Positions 10,805 to 22,508 of a DNA stretch of 64,000 bases are shown here, piece after piece. A model generated the notes under the pieces. The model did no database searches and had not been told where the DNA came from. It saw nothing but the letters and a program-made list of their open reading frames with translations. Position 1 is the stretch's first letter. Every line of letters begins with the position of its first letter. The stretch covers positions 1,178,001 through 1,242,000 of the forward strand of contig JBBPFI010000009.1 in assembly GCA_037974965.1 (NCBI GenBank). Reading direction: 5' to 3'. The DNA is from Dacryopinax spathularia (Eukaryota; Basidiomycota; Dacrymycetes; Dacrymycetales; Dacrymycetaceae). The position numbers and the translations under genes were made by a program.

Positions 10805-11915
10805 TCTGCTCGTCTTTGGTGGGTTGGTCTCCCTTCACGAAAGGATCGGTGTGGTACCGTGGTGCGCGGTCAATAGGTAAGTCGAGCCCAAGGGAGCTCT
10901 ATTGCCCTTTCCCCAGGCACTGGTCGATGTTGGTGCGATACAATGCAATGCGGTGCGCCGACTCCTCTCCCTCGGCTCGTCCGCACCAAATCAATCAGCA
11001 ATCAGCGAACTGAAGACAAGTACTTAAGTAAAGTCAATCGAGCCAAGTCAAGTCAAGTCAAGTGAGTACCGCCCAGCAGTACAGCATATGAATCCACCCT
11101 TCAGTGACCCCTTTCGCTTCCCAAACCGGTGCGCGTCCCTTTGTCGATGTCGGACGCGAACAACGGACCTATTTTCGCGGAGACGCGGCGGTGCTAGCGT
11201 GACGGGGAGAGGGAAACCCCTGACGACGACGCGTTTTGGTGTTTCATCCGTCCTCTTTCTCTTTCTTGCCATCTGATTGGCAAGAGGTGATATTGTTGGA
11301 TCATAAGTGCTGGTGTTCTTGTTTGCTGAAGATGCACACTGAAGATTCTAGGGTTGCCGATAGTAGGGATAGGACGGACAAGAATAAGTCGGTGATAAAT
11401 CCCGGTCGGACGTCGTCGCGTCCCACCGAGATTTGTCACCGGCGCATGCGGCCTTTCCCTGCTTGCTGGGCACTGCTACTACGCTGATAGTCAAGTGAGA
11501 TGAGATGCTAAGAATGCAGCAAAGCCCCGAGTTCGTAAGTTGCCAGACACATGAGCGGCATTTTGGAAGTAGTCTCTACTCAGAACTAGACGTCGATCTT
11601 CCTGACATTGGGAGTGCATCAACCATTCGAGGGAGGTGCTCGCACTACTGTACGCGCCAAAGTCTCGTTCTGAGATAAAACAAACTAGTTGGCATTACTA
11701 TTCTATGATGCTTCAGGTTGTTGGTATTATCACTGTTCCATGTCAAAGAAGGCAATAAGACTGCCTACTATGTACGCCCTCACACTTAGTATGATCTCAC
11801 CTTCCTTTTGCCACATCTTACCTTCGAGCTGGCAGGACCCTCTCCCTAAAAAACATCACCCTACCAACCACACCAGGCGGTCCTGTTCCCCACCCGCGCC
11901 GCCCGAAGCACATCA
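10805..11915. promoter_or_regulatory. divergent upstream region between phosphatase and GNAT genes
   Basis: About 1.1 kb between two divergently transcribed genes, so it should hold both promoters. At about 11043-11061 there are four head-to-tail copies of AAGTC. No clear TATA box or long conserved motif was recognised. Confidence 0.5.
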
Positions 11916-12779
11916 ATGTCCACCCTCCCCACGCCAGGCGCCTCATCATCATCCAACCCACCCACCCAAAACCAACTGCAGATCCAGATCCGCCCCATCC
12001 CCCCATCCCTCACAATCCCCCTCCGGCACAGCGTTCTTTGGCCTCATAAGCCCAAGTCATACGTCCTCTTACCTGAAGATGAAGGGGGCTGGCATTTCGG
12101 CGCCTTCCTTCTCTCTCCTGGAAGGCAAGATACTCCGTCAGGGGATGGAGAGGGGATACGAGACGGCGGAGGCGCGGAAGGGTATGGGTATAGGAAGGAC
12201 GACGGGGACGGGGACGGGAACGGGGGAGAGGAACCGATAGCGGTCATCTCCTGCTTCCTTGAGCCTTTGCCTGAGGACGTCGTCTCCCACAACTCCTCCC
12301 CCTCCGTTCCATCCGACAGCCCTCGGTCGTCCGACCCTGCCTCAACCCCCTCCAGCCCGCCAAGCGAGCAACTACCAAAAACAGCAAGAATCCGGAAATT
12401 CGCCACCCACCCTACGTTCCAGCGCCAGGGAGTGGGGAGCAAGCTGCTGAAGCACGTTCTGGAGTTCGCTACTGCTGGGCCTGGAGCAGGGGGAGGGGGA
12501 GGAGGGCTGGCATGCCGAAAAGTATGGTGCGACGCACGGTACGACGCGAGGGGGTTTTATGAGAGGTTCGGGATGCGGGTCGTTACCCCCTCCCGTACTG
12601 CCCCACCGGGTGTGAGGAATGTGGATGGGGGTGAGGAGGTCAAGCAGGTGGAAGGGGAGGAAGAAGGGGAAGGGGAAGGGGAAGGGGAAGGGGAGGAGGA
12701 GGGGCCGACGTTCTATAAGGAAGGAGTGCCGTATGTGCGGATGGTGCTCGATCTGGACGCTCAAGCACCGGTTCACTAA
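11916..12779 (+). CDS. GNAT-family N-acetyltransferase
   Basis: Uninterrupted frame of 287 residues. The acetyl-CoA-binding motif A is clear: ARIRKFATHPTFQRQGVGSK around residues 152-171, with the Q/RxxGxG signature (QRQGVG) and the following helix. Further on, VWCDARYDARGFYERFGM is the usual motif B region. The domain is interrupted by low-complexity inserts: a Gly/Asp-rich stretch near 77-103, a Ser/Pro stretch near 122-150, and a (GE)n run near 246-262 before the last strand. The substrate cannot be told from sequence; small-molecule or protein amine acetylation are both possible. Confidence 0.85.
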   Translation: MSTLPTPGASSSSNPPTQNQLQIQIRPIPPSLTIPLRHSVLWPHKPKSYVLLPEDEGGWHFGAFLLSPGRQDTPSGDGEGIRDGGGAEGYGYRKDDGDGDGNGGEEPIAVISCFLEPLPEDVVSHNSSPSVPSDSPRSSDPASTPSSPPSEQLPKTARIRKFATHPTFQRQGVGSKLLKHVLEFATAGPGAGGGGGGLACRKVWCDARYDARGFYERFGMRVVTPSRTAPPGVRNVDGGEEVKQVEGEEEGEGEGEGEGEEEGPTFYKEGVPYVRMVLDLDAQAPVH

Positions 12780-13315
12780 ACTCGACACAAAGCACCACAA
12801 GCCTCACATTACCCAAGGCCAGGAGGACCGACCATGTCGGATAGACAAACATATACCAGGCAGGACGCGCTTCCCTTCAGAGATGGAACCCGCTGTTTGC
12901 TGGGCTGAACCCGGGGCTGGCAGATCGTTCGCCCGGAATGACGTCCCGTTCTTCCCGATCCCATTTCCCCACAAATTCCTCAGATTTACCGGATGTCCCC
13001 TCCTCTGGCACTTCTTGTCCCCTACCCTCTCCCTCTAGTACTCGAAGACCGTCTTTCCTTCAAAACGATGGAGACTTGACTATGATGCAGGCAAGTCCAC
13101 CTTTGGAGGCCTCACCGTCCTGTATCGGCCTTAACCCAACCCCCACCCCCACTCGCCCCAATTCCGAAGAATGGGGTCCCACGCGCCCTTCTTCGCCCGT
13201 TTTCCTAACCCCACCCACCTCACGAGCATAACTTCTCGCAATAACTGAGTGGGCTGCTCTGTTCTTCCCCACGCTAGGAAACCAGTAGCTTGTGTCTCAA
13301 CCACCACCATCAACG
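12780..13315. other. short intergenic interval
   Basis: About 540 bp between two genes on the same strand, holding the 3' end of the acetyltransferase gene and the promoter of the MetE-like gene. Pyrimidine-rich stretches precede the start codon at 13316. I see no further gene here. Confidence 0.5.
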
Positions 13316-14749
13316 ATGCCTATCCCCACCGAAGTCGTTGGCTCCCTCCCGCGGCCTCTCGGTACGCATCGCCGCCTCCAAAGAGCATAGCAGACTTTAC
13401 TGATACTGTGAGGGAACAGCCCTGCAGCAAGCGTTTGAGGCGTACGACGCTGGCAAGATCAGCAAATCCGAGCTCGTCGCTGAGCAGGATAAGGCCGCGG
13501 AGGACAGTGTGAGACGGATGATCCTGACGGGGGAGACGTACGTCACGGACGGGGAGCAGCGCGCGAGCTCGTTCGCGACTTATCCTATTGTCGAGTGCGT
13601 TCTTCTTTCTTTGCCTTGTTCGTGGGAAGGAAGCTGATGGGTGGGGGTGGTGGTGGTGTAGTACGCTGGGAGGGAAGGGACTGGCGAGTAACCTGAAGGC
13701 CGATGGGCAGTATTTTGTTAGTCCTTTCTCGCGAGAGTACGCTGCTGCAAAAAGCCTGACTATGTAATAGGCGATATTCGACGACGGGCACCATCGCCAG
13801 CTCCCTCGTCTCGTCAGCGGTCCCTTCAAGTGCGCCCTCCCTGCGCGAGCGTGTGTACAGCGGGCTGAGATGTGCACTCGCCAGGTACATGACCTACGCG
13901 TACGAGAACTTTGAGAAGTCGAAGCCGTATGCCGGGTCGCATCCTATGAAGACTGCCGTTATCGCGCCTAGTATGCTGTATCTGTTGTATCCTGTTCAGG
14001 GTGAGGTGGAGGGGTATCCGAGGGAGCAGTTCGTCGAGGACTTGGTTGGGGAGGTGGGAGTCCTCCGCCTGTCACTTTGGAGCGTGTTTGCTGATTGGGA
14101 GGGCTAGTGCGAGAAGGACATCCGAGGATGTTTCGCCGCGGGTGCGCAGCGCGTCTCGATCGATTTCACTGAAGGCCGGCTCGCTGCCAAGAACGACCCT
14201 CGCAACCCCTGGACGGGCGCACAGCTGCTCAAGACGTTCATCGACCTGAACAACAAAGTCCTCGACCGGTTCACCCCCGAGGAGCGGAAGAACATCGGGA
14301 TCCATACTTGCCCTGGAGGGGACTGCGACAGCGTGCATTCCGCCGACGTGGACTACCACGAGCTGCTCCCCTCGCTCTTCCAGATGAACGCTGGCTACTT
14401 CCTGATCCAGCTCGCGAGCGAGAAGAACAAGAGCAAGGTGTACAAGGAGATAGGGGAGACGATCCGGAGGGACGCGAACGGGGTCAAGCAGGTCGCTTTT
14501 GTCGGAGTGGTCAACCCGCTCAACCCCGAGGTCGAGACGCCCGAACAGGTCTGCGAGGCCCTGCTCGAGGCGGCAAAGTATATCCCCACGGACCAGCTGG
14601 GCGCAACGGACGACTGTGGATTCTCGCCCTTCTCAATCGACAAGAAGCCCAAGCATGGAAGTCCGGATTTCGCGAGGGACGTCGCGTTTGAGAAGATTGC
14701 GAATCGCGTCAAGGGCGCGAGGATGGCTAGCGAGAAGTTGGGGATTTGA
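13316..14749 (+). CDS. short MetE-like (cobalamin-independent methionine synthase-type) protein
   Basis: Six exons: 13316-13361, 13420-13594, 13662-13716, 13771-13829, 13885-14053 and 14108-14749. They sum to 382 codons, and every junction restores the family sequence. The product is 381 residues, one (beta/alpha)8 UROD/MetE-like domain, half the size of full methionine synthase. It opens MPIPTEVVGSLPRPL and contains SDGEQRASSF-type sequence (TDGEQRASSFATYP), FDDGHHRQLPRLVSGPF, and IGIHTCPGGDCDSVHSADVD. The His and Cys of HTC and later residues are candidates for zinc binding. It ends KPKHGSPDFARDV...KIANRVKGARMASEKLG. Fungal homologues are usually annotated as methionine synthase-like, but their true methyl acceptor is unproven. 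Confidence 0.9.
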
Positions 14750-15075
14750 GCCGGGTTTTGGAGGGTATGGGTTGGCGAAGGACTGGCCTTGCCTTCATCA
14801 TGGCAGGGGTATGGTCAATGTCGTGTAACGAGAGGACTCTCAACAGCCTCGGTCGTTGTAACAGTATCATTGTGCATTTGAAACCAGACTACTAGGACTC
14901 CGAGTCTCTGGCTTGCGAAGATATTGTTGTCGGCGTTATCTGTCCCATCTAATCTCCGATCAAATCGCCACCGTCGACTTCAATCATGCGCGACGGTGAC
15001 GCCGCGCAAAAGGACGACCACCTCAGTTTATGCTACAGTATACATATACCCTTCCTACTTCTTAATTTCGTTTGA

Positions 15076-18000
15076 ATGGCTTCTGGTGCAAGCGTATTGC
15101 CCGTATTATCCCCTGCTGAAGTGCAGCATGCGATTTCTGTACGCCTTCCCTTCGGACTTGGGACGGGTTGCAAGGCACGCCCGCTAATTGGCATCCATAG
15201 CTCGTACAGCGACTCTACTCCCCCGGCCTGGACGGCGAGAGCCAGAAGCAGCTCTCGGACGAACTCGTCGCTATCCAGAAGACGCCAGCGGCGTGGGGTC
15301 TGATCATCCCGCTTGTCCAACACCCAGTGCGTTCCCCATAGCCATCGATATATTTGGCGGTCAGTCTCTGACGCGCTGACGGTGGCGAGCAGGATCCTGC
15401 CGTGCAGTTCGTTGGTGCGCAGACTGCGCAAGTGAAGATTGCTCGTGACTGGTACGCCGATTTGTTCGCAATAGCATCGTAGGATTGACGCGTCGTAGGG
15501 AGTCGTTTCCAGCCGATCAGGCGATAGCATTGAAGGATACGCTCTTAGACCTCACCGGGCGGTCGTGTAGTAACGGGACCTCAAGAGTCGCTGTTCGCAA
15601 ACTCTTCGTCGCGGTGCGCGCACTCTCGACTTTCACATAATTGCCATCTCATGTCATCGCGTCAGGTCATAAGTCTTGCGCTCCGGATAGCGCCGCAACG
15701 GAATACCGAATGGCCAGATTGGGTGCTGGAATCTGTTACGGCTCTGTCAGGTCGGGGCGCTTCGTCTGAGCAAATATTGGAGTTCCTGGGCATGACGGCG
15801 GAGGAGGCGCAGAGAACAGATTTCTTGGGTTCAGTCAAGTACGTCCCCGCGGCATACCGGCGATACCTCTGGCTAATGAGCATACAGGATGACATTCAAC
15901 CAATCCCTCACCGACTCCGTGCCTATGATGCTGGACGCTGTCAAGAAGTCATGCACGAATCCGAGCGCATCTCCGAGCGAGAAGGAGACGGCGTTGAAGT
16001 GTCTCCAGCATTGGGTGGAATGGGGTATTCCTGCAGAGTATGTAGACATTAGCCACGGCAATGTATGCGTTTCTCACCTACGAACAAAGCTACTTGACAG
16101 AATCCATTCCCTTGTTGATATCCATGCTCTCCTCTCGGGACACGTTCATTCCGGCTTCAGACGTGCTGCAAGAGATCCTTACAGCCTCTTCTCTCTCAGA
16201 CGGCAGAGGCACAAAGACGCTCACGGAACCGTTGCTGGCGTGGGCAGAGACGGCCGGACAAGCCATTCTCAATGAATCAATAGAGGGTATGCGATTCCTG
16301 TTGGCCATGTATTGCTCGCTCATCTGCCCATACAGCCGGAATACCTGACGAGACGACTCATTCGCTCTGCAAGCTACTCATTGCGATTGGAGAGCATTCT
16401 TCTCAGTGGCTGGCCGATCATTTAGGAGAGACTCGGGTGACCAATTTCTTGAATCTCGTTCTGGCCTTCACCAACTATCCCGGCACCTACCTGATAGACG
16501 AGGAAGAAAGCGAGGTATGTGAAGAGCATGACATCCGAGTCCAACTCTAGAAAATTCGCTCACATTTCCGTCTATAGGTTGCCTTGCCGTTCTGGTACCT
16601 CTTCCAGGAGAGCTTGATAGAATCGCCTCATAGCGCATATCCCGACGGCCCAGAATGGCAGATGGCGAAATCGCTATATACCCAGCTCGTGATTGTTCTG
16701 CGGAAGAAGGCGGCTTGGCCGACGCAGCATCTCATGAAAGGTACGCCGCGCGTCGGAGGCCGAGATCTTTCTCTGATAATGGTCCAGACCAGGTGGATAA
16801 ATTCCGCAAGTAAGTTATACCTCCTCGCTGAAGAGGACACGTTTGCTCATGGGTGGTACAAGCTATCGGCGGGACGTCGGAGATGCTCTCATGAATGCGT
16901 ACGCTCCGCCGGCTGACTTGCACGGTCGTCCCGCTGATGTTCATGCCCGTAGTTACTATATTCTGCGAGAACCAATGATGGGTGGTCTCATCGACCTTCT
17001 GTATGAGCAACTACAGAGGCCTGAAGGCCCAGGCTACTGGGAGGTGAGAGATATCCATCCTCCAGGCACTACGATATTCACTTCCAAGTTCTTATAGGAC
17101 GTGGAAGCGACGCTGCATGTGATCAAGTCGATCCAAGAAGCTATCTCGATGGAGAAACAGGATCATCTGTCACGTTTATGGAACCAGGAGCTCTTCAACC
17201 GGATATCGAGCAGTCCAGATCCTCGTGTCCGGCAGACCATGCTAGGCGTCATATGTGATCCTCCTTTGATTCTCCATTTGGTTGTGAGCTGATGTCGTTA
17301 TTAGCAACGTATTCCAGCTGGTTCTCCCAGGAGGATCCGTCTACCGTTATGACTGCGACATTATACGTCCTAAATTCGCTCAGCGTGGCGTCGGTCTCCC
17401 TGCAGGCCGCCAACGCATTGCGAGAATTGTGCGATAATAACCGAACAGTGCTGGCCCAGAGCTCTCTGTCGTGGTTCGCGGACCTGTATAGCAAGTTAGA
17501 CACTATTCCGGTAAGCAGAAGTTTGCTGTCAGGTGGAGCAGAATATGACAGCGGAACAATCAGGACGCAGAGAAGGAGAAGGTGCTGCAGTCCATTACGA
17601 GCGTGATCCAGGCCCTGCCAGTCGAGCAAGGAGTGGAGCCAGCGGTGGTAGGTCCCATATGTACGTGTTTCCGAGAAGGTGCTGAATAAACGCCAGCAAG
17701 TTGTATCTCCGCTGGTCAAGAAGCTCTCAGAAGCCCTGTCGGCTGCGTCACAGGCAAGCCTTCTTCATTCCGATTGCGACCTTCCTAACCTGGAAAGTAG
17801 TTTCCCGAGGAAGCTCGGCTGGTCTGCATCGACCAGCTGCGCTGGATTGCGGCTTGCGCAAAGGGGTTTACTTACACCCATGATTTCCTGAACGATCTCA
17901 TCAACCCGGGCGACGATGAGGAAGAGCAACGACGAACACGCATGCACACCGTGAGGCAAGATCCACGGTTGGTCCAACTTCGGGCAAGCATACAAGAAGG

Positions 18001-19255
18001 GGTCAGGGGCTGCTTCGACATGTGGTCGACGAATGCAGATATGGCGACAGTGGGCATCTTCCTCTCGGCATGATGCTAAGTATGTTGATTGCATTCTGTC
18101 ACACAGGCCCTGAGCGAACTTCTGCGTGCAATAACAGGACTGCCTTCCGAGGAGACCCTCATTTCCCTCGAACCGGAGCCGCTGTTGATGTTGGTCTGCG
18201 GCGCAGCCGAGCGCCAGCTGACGGCAACGTGGCTTTCTCTGGCTCAGATACTGATTACGCAACTGGATCCCAAGAAGTTTCTCTGGATACGGCCAGCCGC
18301 AGACCCAGGTTCACTGGCCCTGGTACGCGAGGCGACGTTGAGTCTCCTTAACACCGCCGTCCGGGTACTCGGACAGCCTGGAGCCATGGAAGCGGTAAGT
18401 TCTATGAATGTTTTCTCTAGATTGCGGTTGCTGAGCGCGAGCAGAACACAGACCTGGTGCAAGACTTCTTTGGCAGTTGTATGAATGCGGTCCGCGTCTT
18501 TATCACGTTATCCGTAGTCGTGGGTTTCTGAGGCGCTTCTTCAGATCGCAATGCACTTCATAACAGAAATGTACAAGCTGCCTCCAGAAGCGCTTAACAG
18601 CCTGATCCAGGCAGCCATCACCGCAATGGCTCTGCCCGAGCGCTACTGCATCGTCTCAGCGGTGCGATTTCTGGTAAGTCTCATCCTGCCCGTAGCTTAT
18701 TCTGCTCTAATGGCTCCATGGCGCCGTTCCAGCACACATTCATTGACCAGACCCTGCGGGAATGCCCTGATAACGCGGTGGCCCTGAACAAAGCGCACGG
18801 CTTCGCGATGCTGCACGTCATACTGCACGGGATCGCGTTCAGGGCTCCTCGGTCGACGTTGCCGAATCTGTCTGACCTGCTGGCGATTCTATCGAGCAAG
18901 TTCTTCGAAGAGACGCAGGTGTCCATGCGGGCTATTCTGTATGCGGTGGGTGTTCTCGTAAAAGTCTCGGAAAGGTTTGATCATGTGCTGACGCCACACG
19001 CTCCACTCAAAGGATGATTTCTCGTATCCCAAAGCGACACCGGCCGCCAAGGAGGCTTTCATAAAAGCAGTTGCTCGGTATGTGGCGTCATGCACTTCAT
19101 CATCTCTCATCTCGAGTTCATCTATCTTATTTCTTACTCGCTTCCGCGTTAGGCACCGGAGAGTAAAGAAGGTGAAAGAGGCCGCGAATGATTTTGCGCT
19201 TGTCGTGCGTGGGTTGGAGGCGAGCGGGTTCGGATACGCATCGTCGGCTGCGTGA
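15076..19255 (+). CDS. importin-13/Kap122-like karyopherin
   Basis: Large gene cut by many short introns (I count more than fifteen). The start is ATG 15076 (MASGASVLPVLSPAEVQHAI), with a first donor at GTACGC about 15139. The N-terminal HEAT region continues LVQRLYSPGLDGESQKQLSD, then KTPAAWGLIIPLVQHP and VQFVGAQTAQVKIARDW, which line up with the importin-beta N-terminal domain of human IPO13. Middle exons give HEAT-repeat helices such as ALKCLQHWVEWGIPAE and RLWNQELFNRISSSPDPRVR. The end, RRVKKVKEAANDFALVVRGL, matches the IPO13-type C-terminus. Expected role: RanGTP-dependent transport receptor at nuclear pores, with import and export cargoes. Exon edges inside the gene are approximate. No frame break was seen that an intron would not explain. 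Confidence 0.88.
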
Positions 19256-21812
19256 AAGGGGAAGTACGGCAAGCCGATAGATGACGACGGATTGATGATG
19301 TTGATGATGTGTCATAATCTCTCTTGATGTAATGCTTCCGGAATGGCAACAATGTGAAACGTCCGCCCAACGGTGATGGCCACCGCACCCAAACACAGGA
19401 GGGTTGCCGTCCCTGGCCTTCCCCTTTCCCCGCTCGCAGCCGAACAGCGGAACGATCGTCCCGATCACCACTCTGAGGGCGCCGATCCCATCGCTGGGTG
19501 CTGGTGGTTGTTCCAGCGGATCATGCATCCCCTGTTCTGGCACAGCATGCGCATCTATGGAAACTGCCGAGAAAGGCGTGCGGCCTGCCTGTTTACCTCT
19601 TCCCTTTTCGTCTCGCATCCTCGATGAACCACGAAAAGGAAGGGAAGAAGCTAAAGGCGGTTGTCAGCTACCGCCGGGAGCGAGGAAGCGCTGCCAGCCG
19701 TGCATCGAAATGGGGAAAGGCGTGCCCCCGCGGCTGGCTAGGCGGGAAAATCCCAATTTCTAGCGTAGATTTCTACCATGCGTGCCGCGAGGTTCTTCGC
19801 TCTGCTTCTCGCGCGAAGGGCGACTTACTCACAGTCGCGCCTCTTGGCCAGCGACTTTCTGGCGCGCGTGTGTACAGCAGGAGTAAGTACACAAGTGTTA
19901 CATGTTACATGTTACACGTTACACGATGTTACGACAACGGCGTGCGATTCACCCGCCTCACGCGCCAACTACGTACTTACGGCCAAACGGGCAAACAAAG
20001 AGCGCCCGAACCACCCAACCCGTCAAGAGGGCCAGCGAATCGGATCAAGGCGATTTATCAATCAATCGTCCCTTGGGCCCGGCGGTTGGCGGGGCCCGGC
20101 AGCGTGGATGGGGTGAGCCACAAGTTTGCTTTTAAATAATACTTGTGAAAACGTATTCCAGGCATCCAGGACGGTTATGGGACGGAGGGATCGGGGGTGC
20201 GCGTGAATTGGTGGATCCGGGCGGTTGGACGTGCGGTGCGGTTGTTTGGGTGTGGTGCGGGTTGGGTGGGTCGAGGGGCGGAGAGGCGGCGATGCGTCAA
20301 TGTACTGTGCACTCATTACCTCACCAACTCGACGAGATTGCACGATTGTGAGATTGTCCATGCCGCTGAACGTACAAGTAACTATAGTACTGAGCCGAGG
20401 TGATGCGAGCAGTAACGTGGAGATAAGACCGATCCGATCGATGGTCACCTGATGATAGGACGATCATCAGCCCACCAGCCCAAATCGAAACTATCCATCC
20501 CTGACAAACCCACGTCGCAGTCACACGTCGCACGCCGTCTATGAAACACAACGGCGCTGACTGTTGCTTTGCCAGCTGAATGGAGAAGGACGCAGGTGTT
20601 ATGGCGCGCGGAAGTTTTGTGCCTGATCAAGGCATGCAGGAGACGGCTTGTCACCGTCTGTCAAAGTGCACAACGTCAAGCGAGTTCACCCGCCCGGCCG
20701 GAGATAAGAAGTCACTGCCCCTTCCCATCAGCAGGACCCCGAAGGACGGACCTGCCAAGCCCTCGCCCGGCATGAAAATCCCCGCCCACACAGTACAGTA
20801 CCATATCGAATTGCGCAGATTGGGGGAGATGAATAGGAAAGCTTGATTTGTCCATATCCCCGGTTCATGGTCCGAAGGAAGGGGCTTCCCGAATTGACGT
20901 CCTGCATGGATTGTATGCGACTGTATTGTGGAGGGTATCCGAGTTCCAGCCCGGACCAGCCAGAATGAGGAAGCCCTGCAGGGCCGCTTCCGCTTCTGAG
21001 GGCTTCGCTGTGGCTCCTGGCGTTCCCCTCGACCCCGCGTGGGTGCGAGCGAGTGATCGGAGGAGGACCGGAAGTTTGTCGCTTGCCCGCCGCCGCCGCC
21101 GCCCGATCACCTCCTCATCACACCTCATCTCCTCATCTGTCCGTCCATCTGTCCATCTGTCCCGTCCGGCCACCCATTCTCGCGCATACACACAACGTTT
21201 TTTGACGGCTAGCCAGGGACGGTCGAGCTTGCGTGGGTGGCGCCCGCCCCCCTACAGTACATTCGAGATACCCCTGAAGATTACAGGGTACTGCGAGAGT
21301 GTAGCATAAGCTCGAGCAGGATCAGGGCGGGGCGCCACGTCCTAGGATAGCGCGGTGAAGGCGCAAGGGCGAGAAGTTGAAATACTTGCGAGGAGAGTGG
21401 TGCGGCACGCAAGGGAAAGGGCGAGACGGTGTGTCATTGTCTTAGTTCCCCACACTTTGTCTCCCTCCCTGCCGGGGCGAGGGATCCGGCTAGCTGCATG
21501 CACATTTGAAGGAATACCTCATCCTCTTTCCGTCGCTCATCGCGTTCGTCGCTCGAGGAGTGCTCGCCGTCTTCCCCGGGGGGTGGTCAAGGCTTCCAAC
21601 CTCGTTGGTAACCCGCCGCCCACGCTCCTCAGCTCAGATCTTGCCAATCACGGCCCCAGCGGCCCATCGTCCCGACCCACCCGCATCACCCCAACCCCGC
21701 TAAGGCCCTCAATCACTCACCCCCAGCCGTACACGCACACCCCTCCCCCGCCCTTCCCGCGCTGTAGACACCATCCTCCTCCCTACTTGCCAGAACCAGC
21801 GTCGAAGCACCG
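19256..21812. other. long intergenic region
   Basis: About 2.5 kb with no supported gene. It includes a cluster of near-repeats of TGTTACA at about 19893-19930, AGGCAAG/GCAAG-like stretches, and a run of CATCTGTC copies near 21136-21160. Open frames through it are short and compositionally biased. It probably holds the 3' region of the karyopherin gene and upstream sequence for the genes to the right. Confidence 0.5.
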
Positions 21813-22508
21813 ATGGCCAACCCGACACCTATGCAGTATCCCTACCCTGGTCTTTCCCCTGCTCCTTGGCCACACAGCACCAGCACCAGCACCAGCGCAA
21901 GCACAAACACGAGCACGAACCCAAACCTCCTCCCACCACCACATACGATCTACCCGCCTCCCATCCGGCTCTCATACCCCTCTCCCTACGCTTATCAGTA
22001 TGAGTATCAGCATCAAGATTCCAGCTCGAGCCGAAGCGGAACTGGAATTGGCAGCGCGCTCGCCGTACACGCGCCGCGCGCCACACTCCCCTATCCGACC
22101 GAATACCCACGTCCACCTCCGGAGATAGAGGTGTATTACCCGCCTCTTCCTACCCCCGCAGGTGGGGAGGAGGAGGGGGAGGAAGAAGAGCGGCTACATC
22201 ATCTTCCACCTCTGCTCCTTTCCAAAGAAACAGCAGGGTCAGCCCAATCAGCGCCGGCCGACTCGCCCTCGGCGCTCTGCATCCACCCCCAGCCTCGACC
22301 GGTCCAAGACCCCATCCCGCCAGAAGGCAGAACATGCATCACCAACTTCGGAGGGGTCCGGCATCGCGTGACCACAATCCGCGTGAGGAGCAGCAGCCAG
22401 GGAGGGTGTTGGGCGCTCAGTCGGCCGGAGGAGCTGGTGCAGCGGGAGAAAGAGCGGAGGGGGATGGTTCTGAGGGCTGGGAGGGGGAGGAACATGGAGG
22501 AAAGGTGA
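21813..22508 (+). CDS. uncertain Pro/Tyr/Ser-rich ORF
   Basis: 231-codon open frame beginning MANPTPMQYPYPGLSPAPW, followed by Thr/Ser repeats, Tyr/Pro-rich sequence (YPSPYAYQYEYQHQ) and an acidic run. I recognise no domain. The frame ends at GGAAAGGTGAGT, which contains a good splice donor, so a real gene could continue through an intron. A second frame over 22162-22371 also looks plausible, so the correct reading is unclear. It lies upstream of the velvet gene on the same strand and could be an independent low-complexity protein or leader sequence. Confidence 0.3.
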   Translation: MANPTPMQYPYPGLSPAPWPHSTSTSTSASTNTSTNPNLLPPPHTIYPPPIRLSYPSPYAYQYEYQHQDSSSSRSGTGIGSALAVHAPRATLPYPTEYPRPPPEIEVYYPPLPTPAGGEEEGEEEERLHHLPPLLLSKETAGSAQSAPADSPSALCIHPQPRPVQDPIPPEGRTCITNFGGVRHRVTTIRVRSSSQGGCWALSRPEELVQREKERRGMVLRAGRGRNMEER

